The notes under the pieces are model-generated. The model was not told where the DNA came from and did no database searches. It saw only the letters and a list, made by a program, of their open reading frames with translations. A program made the translations under genes and the position numbers. 9,526 nt of DNA, taken from positions 1-9,526 of the forward strand of contig PMIG01000128.1 of the NCBI GenBank assembly GCA_003157055.1, read 5' to 3'. Positions 1 through 6,661 of this stretch are shown piece by piece; position 1 is the stretch's first letter, and every line of letters begins with the position of its first letter. Source of the DNA: Bacteroidales bacterium. Its GTDB lineage: Bacteria; Bacteroidota; Bacteroidia; Bacteroidales; VadinHA17.

Positions 1-749
1 TGCAGCCTGTAAGCATCATCTGCCGATATCATATGCCCTGCAAACTTCCTGTATTCAATTGCGGCTTTCATAATAGCATTATTGTTTCCGCAAAGTACGC
101 CGGCAGTAAGATTTCCATGTCCCGAAAAATATTTAGTCGCACTGTGAATTACAATATCGGCACCGCTCATCAGAGGTTTCCATAGATACGGAGTTGCAAA
201 GGTATTGTCAACAATGATCTTTGCTCCGCATTTCTTTGCAATCTTAATTACAGCTTCTGCATCAGGAACAATCAGCATTGGGTTTGAGATCGACTCAATG
301 TAAACTATCTCGGGTCTGAGCTTCTTGATTGACAGCTCAAAAGCCCTTAGGTCGTACTTATCATTTACCGGCACAAAACTTTTGATATCCAGTCCTCTGC
401 GCTTTCTAAGGACATTTTCAGAATAAGAGATTGTACCGCCATATATTTCACTGAAAAAGAGCCAGGGCTTTACTTTATTCCCAACCTGGAAGATTGAAAA
501 TGCAACGTCGATAGCCGACATGCCCGATTGAGTAAGAAGAGCCCATTTTGAGCCTTCAAGGCGCATTATCTCCTTTTCAGCAGCGACAACAGTCGGGTTC
601 CTGTATCGTGAATAAATATATAATTCAGGTTCATGCTCATTTTTTGTTTCCCCGGCAAATGCCTTTGAAGTTGTTTCGGCATCTGTCAATTCAAATCCCG
701 CATCCCTGAATATTGGAATGCGGGCGCTATTGATCATCTTATTTTTCAT
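1..749 (-). CDS. Cys/Met metabolism PLP-dependent enzyme (trans-sulfuration family), 3' end cut by window edge
   Basis: The first 249 residues are visible; the C-terminal third or so lies beyond position 1. This is a fold-type I PLP enzyme of the cystathionine gamma-synthase / gamma-lyase / methionine gamma-lyase family, which handles sulfur amino acids in the cytoplasm. Visible motifs: YSRYRNPT (46-53, phosphate-binding Tyr and Arg from the partner subunit), QSGMSAI (74-80), the ring-stacking Tyr103 in YGGT, ESISNP (152-157), Asp181 in DNTFATP for the pyridine nitrogen, and SATKYFSGHG (203-212) with Lys206 as the Schiff-base lysine. All catalytic residues in the visible part are present. Subtype is unresolved: YGGT lacks the Cys seen in classic methionine gamma-lyases (YGCT), but SGHGNLTAG resembles their SGHGDITAG. 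The start is supported by a 4-nt ATGA overlap with the lipoprotein gene upstream; Met5 is a possible alternative. No SD is visible. Family call is secure, substrate is not. Confidence 0.93.
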   Translation of the reverse strand, partial: MKNKMINSARIPIFRDAGFELTDAETTSKAFAGETKNEHEPELYIYSRYRNPTVVAAEKEIMRLEGSKWALLTQSGMSAIDVAFSIFQVGNKVKPWLFFSEIYGGTISYSENVLRKRRGLDIKSFVPVNDKYDLRAFELSIKKLRPEIVYIESISNPMLIVPDAEAVIKIAKKCGAKIIVDNTFATPYLWKPLMSGADIVIHSATKYFSGHGNLTAGVLCGNNNAIMKAAIEYRKFAGHMISADDAYRL

Positions 750-1165
750 AAGCTGTCAATAGGAGCTTCGTCAATAAAAGCGCTGATTTCAAGCAGCTTG
801 CTTGTCATATTCTTGATATAGACTTCATAAGTTATTTTATCCTGCCCAATATAAGTCCAGTATGTACTGTTTATTGGTCCGGTTGAAAAAGTTTCACCAT
901 TTATTTTAGCAGATATTTCTGCCCATCGAAATGCTATTGCAAAACGTTTATATTGAGACACTTGTCCCGGAGCAATAGAACCAAGGTTCTTAATATTTCC
1001 TGTTGTGTCCCTGCCTCCTGCGGATTTGACTATAACGTCAGTGTAAGTATAAGTGCTCTGCACATTCCGCACCCTGATATCTGTCGGACCTTCAGGTTCG
1101 AATTTTGTTTTCTTGCAGGCGATAAGGGAAATAGCTATAATAAAAATGAAGACAACCTTTTTCAT
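746..1165 (-). CDS. Small predicted lipoprotein, function unknown
   Basis: This 139-residue protein begins with a short lipoprotein signal peptide: MKK, a hydrophobic stretch (4-15) and a lipobox ending SLIAC, so Cys17 is the expected acylated residue after SPII cleavage. The mature part (about 120 residues) is rich in Thr, Ile, Tyr and Val, with alternating patterns suggesting a small beta-sandwich. I recognise no family. The Lys-Lys after Cys17 does not look like the acidic surface-export signal known in some Bacteroidota, so a periplasm-facing location is a guess. The gene follows batE after a 66-nt spacer, and its TGA stop shares the ATGA with the start of the PLP enzyme gene, implying that these two are cotranslated. 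Nothing in the protein explains why it is paired with a sulfur amino-acid enzyme. The coding call is firm because the signal peptide and tight coupling agree. Confidence 0.85.
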   Translation of the reverse strand: MKKVVFIFIIAISLIACKKTKFEPEGPTDIRVRNVQSTYTYTDVIVKSAGGRDTTGNIKNLGSIAPGQVSQYKRFAIAFRWAEISAKINGETFSTGPINSTYWTYIGQDKITYEVYIKNMTSKLLEISAFIDEAPIDSL

Positions 1166-1203
1166 AGCAGGAAAGGATTAGTTAGTTTACTTATAACTGA
1201 CCC

Positions 1204-1236
1204 TAAATATAGAAAAAAAGTTGCAGGAACACTAAA
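1204..1236 (-). promoter_or_regulatory. Possible Bacteroidota-type promoter ahead of the lipoprotein gene
   Basis: In the only sizeable intergenic gap, the minus strand reads TATATTTA (plus 1204-1211), one mismatch from the Bacteroidota -7 element TAnnTTTG. Twenty-one nt upstream is TTTA (plus 1233-1236), one mismatch from the -33 element TTTG and overlapping the batE stop. This would leave a leader of roughly 30 nt before the ATG at 1165. Short degenerate motifs in AT-rich DNA arise often by chance, so this is only a candidate. Confidence 0.25.
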
Positions 1237-2002
1237 TTATCTGGATGCTTCCAGCCGGCACCCATCCTTTGTTGCCATCAGAAAGCCTGATCTCGTACCA
1301 TTCACCGACCTTCTCACCTGTGGTCACCTTCGTTCCTTCATGAAGCACAAAAAGATCCGTCCCGCTGTTATCCGGCGAGCTTTTGCCGCTGATCTGAGGG
1401 CTGAATATAATGGCTTTATGGCTATTGTGAACCATTTGCCTGTTACAGGCTGAAAAGGCAAGAGAGGAAAGCGAAATAATAATCAAGAGAAGGGCCAGCC
1501 AGAATCCAAGTACCTTGAGCTTGTATTTAGAAGAATAAAAATAAAGCGACAGGAAAATCAAACATAATATGAAAGCTGAAATGCTGATCCTTGCCCAGGC
1601 ATTGGTCGATAAGGAAAGTGCCAGAAATCCAAACCATCTTACAAAAAAGAGCTCAGGAATCTCGTCAAAGCGATCAACAATTAAGGTTCTGGAAATCTGG
1701 AGGTTATAATTAATATCCTCGTCGGCAGGTTTCAAAAGATGTGCTCTCTCAAAAAACAGGATTGATCCTGGAATATTATTCAGCTTGAAATATGCGTTGC
1801 CGATATTATATTCAAGTTCGGCTGATCTGTAGCCGGTATTGTAAAGATCAATCCATTGTTCCAGCGCTTTATTAAAATTGCCGGATGAAAAGAGATCTAC
1901 CCCCTGCCTGAATTTTTCATTTTTTGCATCCTGAGAGTATGCATTATGATAAAATAGCTGCAGGACAAGAAGAAATGATAGTGCAATTATTCTTGATTTC
2001 AT
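1232..2002 (-). CDS. batE: BatE: exported TPR protein with membrane hairpin and C-terminal SH3-like domain
   Basis: This is the last gene of the bat cluster, 256 residues. It has a signal peptide (1-23), then about two TPR units (29-95, including LEYNIGNAYFKLNN), as in BatE proteins. Two hydrophobic segments follow (about 138-157 and 163-184), separated by a short Lys-rich turn (SKYKLK). The C-terminus (about 195-254) resembles a bacterial SH3 domain, with the pattern LHEGTKV...GEWYEIRLSDGNKGWVPA. If the signal peptide is cleaved, both the TPRs and the SH3-like domain would face the periplasm, linked by a membrane hairpin. The ATG lies 3 nt after the batD stop (TAG-AAG-ATG), so translation is probably coupled. 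TPRs suggest protein partners, plausibly other Bat proteins; SH3-like domains of this kind often touch peptidoglycan or proteins, but neither target is shown here. Confidence 0.92.
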   Translation of the reverse strand: MKSRIIALSFLLVLQLFYHNAYSQDAKNEKFRQGVDLFSSGNFNKALEQWIDLYNTGYRSAELEYNIGNAYFKLNNIPGSILFFERAHLLKPADEDINYNLQISRTLIVDRFDEIPELFFVRWFGFLALSLSTNAWARISISAFILCLIFLSLYFYSSKYKLKVLGFWLALLLIIISLSSLAFSACNRQMVHNSHKAIIFSPQISGKSSPDNSGTDLFVLHEGTKVTTGEKVGEWYEIRLSDGNKGWVPAGSIQII

Positions 2003-2005
2003 CTT

Positions 2006-3826
2006 CTACCCGATTGAATTTTCAACATCACTTATAAACTTAGATGCTCCATTGTAGATATCGCCTGCACTGCTAACGTCAGCAGCAGGTGAATATCTTG
2101 CATATTCGCATCTGTCAAGAATATCGGTCAGAACCTTGATATTATCATCATCAATTCCTTTTTCCTTCAGGGAGGATATTGCATTATTCCTGGTCAGGTC
2201 CGAAACAGGGATATTCAGCTTGTCGCTAAGGTAGCCCCACAGAGCCTTGAGAATCTCCTCATGGAACCTGTCAATTTCATTTCTTTTCAGGCAGGCCGAT
2301 GCAATACTGAGTCTCTTATTGGCTATTTTGCCGGCTTTACGATTCTTGACCGCTGTAATATCAGCGTTGCGCCTTATATGTTCCCGTCTGATAAAAAGGA
2401 AAGAGAGGAAAATAAGCAAGGCCAGAATAAAAAGGCTGTAGTACGATCTTTTTACCAGGAGTATATCAGCCGATTTAGAGAGATTTCCCGGATTATTCCT
2501 GATAAAACGAATATCCTTGCCAAGGTATTTCACATCCTCCTTTGAAACTCCTCCATAAACTGCAATTCCCGGGTTTCCCTGTTCGGTCCCCTTCCTTGCA
2601 TGAAAATGGAATTCTCCGGAAGCTAGCTTCTCATATTTTCCGGTCGAAGTGTTGAAGAAAGAATATGATACGGATGGAATCGTAAAATCGCCATAATGGC
2701 GTGGGATGAGAAGGTACTCAAATGTCTTCTGACCGGACGTCCCGTTTATCGTATTCTTTAAGTCATCGGTGACCTTAGGATCATAGACTTCGACATCGGA
2801 AGAGAGTTTCAGAACAGGAGCTTCTGCAAGCTTGAGGTTTCCGCTTCCGGAAACTGTTATTCTGAAAGTCACTGCATCATTCACGTTTACAGAATCTTTG
2901 TTCAATGCAGCTTTAATATTAAGTTTACCCACCACACCGGAGAAATCTTCAGGTTTTACACCTGGAAGAGGTTTTACATTAATCCTGACTGGCTTGCTGG
3001 CGACAGCCCGGGGAACATTCTCGTAAGAAGAGAAAAAGTCCCCGAAAAATGAATCCGGCTGACCACTCTTTTGTTGAATAAGAACAGTTATTTGTACCGG
3101 ATCAATAGTTATTTCGCCCGTAACCTGCGGATAAAGCAGGAACTGCTGTATCATTCCGGTTCCATAAACAGTACCATTGATGTTTTCTTGTTTCAATGAG
3201 GTGAGTTGGGGTGTCTCAATATCGGATTTCATAAAGTTTGTAAATGCCGGGTATTTTATCTCATTGATGCCTGCTATGTTTGTTCTTGTATAGATCTTGA
3301 CACCGGCAACAATTCCTTCACCGAGATAAACATCTCTTTTGTTCACTGATAAATCAAGGGAAATACCGCTGCCGGCATTTTCGACATTTGGATTTGTCTT
3401 TGGCTGGTTCCCTCCTGCCTGAACATTCTGCTGAGCCGGCTGGTTATTACTGCTGACCACCTCGATCTTCATCGGGTCGGAATAATATGTTTTACCTTTT
3501 AACGTGAATGAGGCTGGAGCAATCTCGAACTTCCCAGCATTGATTGCCTGCAGATAATAAACATAACTATAGGATGTCTGGTGAGAGATCTTGCCATTGA
3601 TTATCTGTGTACTTGAGCTGTACGATGTCTCGGGCCCCATAAGTTTATAGAATCCGTCAAATGCCGGCGCTGCGAATTCGCCCCCACCTTCATTGACCGT
3701 CCAGGTAACACCAAACTGCTGGCCTGCTTCCACAACAGAAGGATACTCAGTCTGGACCGAAATATCCTGTGACTTCAGTATAACAGGTAAGACCAGAAAA
3801 ATAATATATATAATTGTTCTCTTCAT
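2006..3826 (-). CDS. batD: BatD: periplasmic beta-domain protein with one C-terminal membrane span
   Basis: This 606-residue protein matches BatD in length and layout. A signal peptide (1-19) is followed by a large periplasmic region in which the same strand pattern recurs at about 21-47, 155-181 and 301-328, suggesting three Ig-like beta domains. An Asn/Gln/Pro/Gly-rich linker (about 127-152) joins the first two. The aromatic patch SFFGDFFSSYENVP (259-272) and the YDPKVTDD motif (348-355) are typical of the family. A single transmembrane helix (about 463-479), followed by the basic RREHIRR, puts the final ~125 residues in the cytoplasm. That helical tail ends in CEYARYSP (573-580) and is related to the tail of the 324-residue protein encoded upstream. 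The start lies 14 nt after the batC stop, with no SD. BatD may form a complex with the VWA proteins BatA and BatB; that is inferred from conserved gene order and topology. Confidence 0.95.
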   Translation of the reverse strand: MKRTIIYIIFLVLPVILKSQDISVQTEYPSVVEAGQQFGVTWTVNEGGGEFAAPAFDGFYKLMGPETSYSSSTQIINGKISHQTSYSYVYYLQAINAGKFEIAPASFTLKGKTYYSDPMKIEVVSSNNQPAQQNVQAGGNQPKTNPNVENAGSGISLDLSVNKRDVYLGEGIVAGVKIYTRTNIAGINEIKYPAFTNFMKSDIETPQLTSLKQENINGTVYGTGMIQQFLLYPQVTGEITIDPVQITVLIQQKSGQPDSFFGDFFSSYENVPRAVASKPVRINVKPLPGVKPEDFSGVVGKLNIKAALNKDSVNVNDAVTFRITVSGSGNLKLAEAPVLKLSSDVEVYDPKVTDDLKNTINGTSGQKTFEYLLIPRHYGDFTIPSVSYSFFNTSTGKYEKLASGEFHFHARKGTEQGNPGIAVYGGVSKEDVKYLGKDIRFIRNNPGNLSKSADILLVKRSYYSLFILALLIFLSFLFIRREHIRRNADITAVKNRKAGKIANKRLSIASACLKRNEIDRFHEEILKALWGYLSDKLNIPVSDLTRNNAISSLKEKGIDDDNIKVLTDILDRCEYARYSPAADVSSAGDIYNGASKFISDVENSIG

Positions 3827-3840
3827 TTCGATGTTTCAGA

Positions 3841-4596
3841 TCACCAGTTTTTTGTTGTTCTGACCTTTTCCTTCGCTGCTTTTGCAAGTTTAACCTTTTC
3901 CTGGACATTTTTCTCATCATTAGCCAGGGCATTCAGAACACGCTGAGCATCTTCCTTCGATATTCCTTGGTCCTGCTGCTGTTGCTGCTGATCCTTGTTA
4001 TTCTGATCCTGATCTTTATTATCCTGTTTATCCTTCTTATCTTTTTGATCTTTCTGATCCTTTTTCTGCTGTTGCTTATCCTGGTTCTTATCCTGGTTTT
4101 TCTTATTCTGATCTTTCTGCTGCTGTTGTTGCTGCTTCAGGAGCAAGTCCTGGGCATATGCAAGGTTATATTTTGTCTCCATGTTTTTCGGATCAAGTTT
4201 CAGAGAACCTTTGTAAGCATCGATGCTCTCTTTCACTTTATTAGCCATCAGAAGAGAATTCCCCATATTATAAAGGCTGGCAGATTTCTTCTTTTTATCT
4301 TCATTCATTTTGAAATTCTCTTCAAACTCCTTGCCTGATTCCTCGAATTTCTTCTGCTTATAAAGGGCATCTCCGGTGTTAAAGAGAGCATCAGCAGATT
4401 CTTTGTTTTTGTCAAGAGCTTTTCTATAAGAGATTTCCGAGTCAGGGAATTTTCCTTTCTCATATTCATGATTTCCCTTCCTGATGAATTTTTTATCAGC
4501 CTGCGCATACGTCAGGACTACTGAAGTAAATAATAAAATTACAATCAGAATAAAAGGTTTTAAACCATGAGAATATGGATATTTTTCTTCAACCAT
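3841..4596 (-). CDS. batC: BatC: exported TPR protein with a Lys/Gln/Asp-rich low-complexity tract
   Basis: This 251-residue protein has an N-terminal hydrophobic segment (15-31, ending TYAQA) preceded by an unusually long polar stretch of about 13 residues, so it is either a signal peptide or an uncleaved anchor. About three and a half TPRs follow (34-65, 67-98, 106-136 and a partial one to 153). Residues 154-210 are almost only Lys, Gln, Asp and Asn, including two runs of six Gln. A conserved-looking tail then begins GISKEDAQRVLNALANDEKN. TPR plus charged tract plus this tail is the usual BatC pattern. The ATG is 19 nt after batB with no SD, and I see no better in-frame start. A role in binding other Bat proteins in the periplasm is inferred from the TPRs and the position between batB and batD. 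Confidence 0.93.
   Translation of the reverse strand: MVEEKYPYSHGLKPFILIVILLFTSVVLTYAQADKKFIRKGNHEYEKGKFPDSEISYRKALDKNKESADALFNTGDALYKQKKFEESGKEFEENFKMNEDKKKKSASLYNMGNSLLMANKVKESIDAYKGSLKLDPKNMETKYNLAYAQDLLLKQQQQQQKDQNKKNQDKNQDKQQQKKDQKDQKDKKDKQDNKDQDQNNKDQQQQQQDQGISKEDAQRVLNALANDEKNVQEKVKLAKAAKEKVRTTKNW
3967..4137. repeat. Low-complexity CAG/CAA/AAG/GAT codon tract inside batC
   Basis: About 170 nt encode residues 154-210 of BatC with a handful of codons for Gln, Lys, Asp and Asn. Synonymous codons are mixed (CAG with CAA, AAG with AAA), so it is a degenerate protein-level repeat rather than a perfect microsatellite. The longest near-pure runs are the two six-Gln stretches. Length variation between strains is likely in such a tract, but one sequence cannot show it. 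Confidence 0.8.
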
Positions 4597-4615
4597 TTTA
4601 ATAGCAAGTTTATTC

Positions 4616-5656
4616 TTATAACCTGAATTTGAATAATCTGATATTTGAGAGCTTCCTGTTTTTGCGTTCCATGATTATAAAATCGAGTATTAACAGGAAT
4701 ATTGAAATTGCTGCAAAAATCTGGAATTGGTCATTATATTCAGTATAAACCGTGCTCTCCATCTCCTGTTTCTTCATTTTGTTTATCTCACTGAATATCT
4801 CATCAAGGCCGATATTTGAGTTATTTGCCCGCACATAGCTTCCTCCCGAGGCGATTGCAATTTTTTTCAGAATATCTTCATCCAGCTTGGAGATCACTGT
4901 ATTACCGTCAATATCCTTAAGGAATTCCTTCTTCCCGTTAACTGTAACTGGCACCGGAACACCATCTTCCGATCCTATTCCTATTGTATGGATTACGATA
5001 CCTGCTTTTGCAGCTTCAGCTGCGCTTGAGACCGGATCATCTTCATGATTCTCTCCGTCAGTGATAATGATCATAGCCTTGCTTTTACCTTCTCCCGGGC
5101 TGAATGATTTCATGCCAAGATCAATTGCCGCACCGATGGCAGTTCCCTGTTTTGGAACCATATCAGGTCCAATTGCATTCAGGAACATTTTGGCTGAAAC
5201 ATAATCAGTAGTTATAGGAATCTGGGTATAGGCATCGCCGGCAAAGACTATAAGGCCTATCCTGTCGTTGTCGAGGTTATCAATGAGCCTTGTAAGTGCT
5301 TGTTTCGCCCGAGTAAGGCGATCAGGCTGAATATCGCCGGCAAGCATAGAATTGCTTACGTCAAGAGCTATAATAACTTCCGCACCTTCTTTTTTAACTT
5401 CCTCAAGCTTTGAGCCGAATTGAGGTCTTGCAAGTATTATAATCACCATTGTAATAGCAAAAAGCTGAAGAGTGAACTTAATAGCAGGACGTAACCTTGA
5501 AAGATCCGGCATCAGCCGGCTGATCAAAGCAGGATCACCCATTCTGAGGATCGCTCTTTTCTTCCGGAATGCATTCAATATGTATAAAAGGACCATAACC
5601 GGAAGCAGCAGCAACAGGTACAGATAATCTGGATTGGCAAATCTGAATAACTGCAT
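4616..5656 (-). CDS. batB: BatB: membrane-anchored VWA-domain protein
   Basis: This 346-residue protein has the BatA/BatB layout: two N-terminal membrane helices (about 10-28 and 58-76, the second ending LARPQ), a VWA domain (about 92-290) and a C-terminal membrane helix (311-328) followed by basic residues. The metal-binding MIDAS site is complete: Asp99, Ser101 and Ser103 in DVSNS, Thr172 in QGTAIG, and Asp200 in ITDGENH. VWA domains of this type bind a divalent metal and a protein ligand. The family is proposed to work with the MoxR ATPase and BatD. The ATG lies 12 nt downstream of batA; GGAAG sits only 3 nt before it, too close to be a good SD. It is a clear paralogue of BatA, differing by an extra segment after the VWA core (about 230-256, with VPVTVNGKKEFLKD). 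Topology suggests a cytoplasmic VWA domain if both N-terminal helices span the membrane. Confidence 0.96.
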   Translation of the reverse strand: MQLFRFANPDYLYLLLLLPVMVLLYILNAFRKKRAILRMGDPALISRLMPDLSRLRPAIKFTLQLFAITMVIIILARPQFGSKLEEVKKEGAEVIIALDVSNSMLAGDIQPDRLTRAKQALTRLIDNLDNDRIGLIVFAGDAYTQIPITTDYVSAKMFLNAIGPDMVPKQGTAIGAAIDLGMKSFSPGEGKSKAMIIITDGENHEDDPVSSAAEAAKAGIVIHTIGIGSEDGVPVPVTVNGKKEFLKDIDGNTVISKLDEDILKKIAIASGGSYVRANNSNIGLDEIFSEINKMKKQEMESTVYTEYNDQFQIFAAISIFLLILDFIIMERKNRKLSNIRLFKFRL

Positions 5657-5668
5657 TTTCTTCCGTAT

Positions 5669-6661
5669 TTAAGTAATGTTTTTATAAATTGTCAGTCGGG
5701 TAAATGCTTCAAGAGCCAGAAGGATAAGAACAATGAGTGAAGGAAGAAGAAATTTTTCCTCTTTTCGCTGGAACTGCCTTACATCGATCTTCGATTTCTC
5801 AAGTTTATCAATTTCGCTATAAACCTGGATCAGCTTGTTGTTATCAGTAGCTCTGAAGTACTTTCCTCCGGTCTTTGACGCAATATCCTTTAAAAGAGCT
5901 TCATCTATTTCGACTGGCATATCCTGGAACTGCATTCCATAGACGGTCTGAACAGGGTATGGCGCTGTTCCCTGTGTACCGACACCTATCGTATAAACCC
6001 TGACTCCAAATGTTTTTGCAATATCGGCAGCAGTTGAGGGCGCTATTTCTCCCCTGTTATTGACCCCATCAGTCAGCAATATGATCACCTTGCTTTTTGC
6101 TTTGGAATCTTTTATCCTGTTAACGGCGGTTGCCAGTCCGTTCCCCAATGCAGTTCCATCCTCAATCATGCCGCTCTTTATTTCTCTCATCAGGTTTATC
6201 AGAACAGCATGATCAGTTGTCAAAGGGCATTGTGTAAAGCTTTCACCGCTAAAAACAACAAGTCCGATTCTGTCGTACGGACGTCCCGAGATAAATTCAG
6301 TTGCGACGTTCTTTGAAGCTTCAAGCCTGTCTGGTTTAAAGTCGCGGGCAAGCATGCTTCCGGAGATATCGAGTGTCAATATTATATCAATACCTTCAGT
6401 TGTTGAGTTTTGAAACTTATCGGTTTTCTGCGGGCGTGCAAGAACAAAGATCAAAAGTGTTATTGCAATGACTTTGAGTACAAACAGAATATGACGAAGA
6501 TAGTTGCGGAATGTCTCACCTGATTTGTCAAATTGCTGAAGTCCCGGCATCTGCAGTGATGCTGATGTTTTCTGCTGTCTGAAAAGGTAATAGGCAACTA
6601 TGCCAGGGACCATCAGAAGAAGCCAGAGGAAGAGTGGTTGAGCGAATGATATTCCAATCAT
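5669..6661 (-). CDS. batA: BatA: membrane-anchored VWA-domain protein
   Basis: This 330-residue protein has hydrophobic helices at about 7-27 and 57-75 (ending LARPQ), a VWA domain (about 90-285) and a final membrane helix (305-323). MIDAS residues are all present: Asp98, Ser100 and Ser102 in DISGS, Thr170 in EDGTALGNG, and Asp198 in LLTDGVNN. Bat VWA proteins were named from Bacteroides fragilis aerotolerance work; their biochemical role is still unclear, and later work in other bacteria questioned a direct oxidative-stress role. The start codon overlaps the previous stop as ATGA, and a near-perfect SD (6666-6675) lies 7 nt upstream of the ATG, so this start is unusually well supported. BatB follows 12 nt downstream and shares the same architecture, indicating a tandem duplication. 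The DUF58 protein upstream is a more distant VWA relative. Confidence 0.96.
   Translation of the reverse strand: MIGISFAQPLFLWLLLMVPGIVAYYLFRQQKTSASLQMPGLQQFDKSGETFRNYLRHILFVLKVIAITLLIFVLARPQKTDKFQNSTTEGIDIILTLDISGSMLARDFKPDRLEASKNVATEFISGRPYDRIGLVVFSGESFTQCPLTTDHAVLINLMREIKSGMIEDGTALGNGLATAVNRIKDSKAKSKVIILLTDGVNNRGEIAPSTAADIAKTFGVRVYTIGVGTQGTAPYPVQTVYGMQFQDMPVEIDEALLKDIASKTGGKYFRATDNNKLIQVYSEIDKLEKSKIDVRQFQRKEEKFLLPSLIVLILLALEAFTRLTIYKNIT

Noticed and set aside
1241..1254. Inverted repeat CTGGA-TGCT-TCCAG at the end of batE, with a T-run further downstream on the minus strand, as a possible terminator
   Set aside because: The stem is only 5 bp, lies inside the batE coding sequence, and the run of seven T begins more than 20 nt after it. 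An intrinsic terminator needs the T-run directly after the stem.
953..1453. Plus-strand open frame of 166 codons spanning the lipoprotein start, the 66-nt spacer and the end of batE
   Set aside because: It covers two well-supported minus-strand genes, shows no recognisable domain, and no start signal is apparent.
2247..2545. Two plus-strand open frames of 64 and 94 codons within batD
   Set aside because: They lie opposite the conserved membrane span and cytoplasmic tail of BatD and have composition expected of antisense frames.
3814..4338. Plus-strand open frame of 174 codons giving a very Leu/Ile-rich, membrane-like protein
   Set aside because: It is the antisense shadow of the BatC Lys/Gln/Asp tract: reversed CAG, AAG and GAT codons read as Leu and Ile. 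batC on the other strand has a signal sequence, TPRs and fits the operon.
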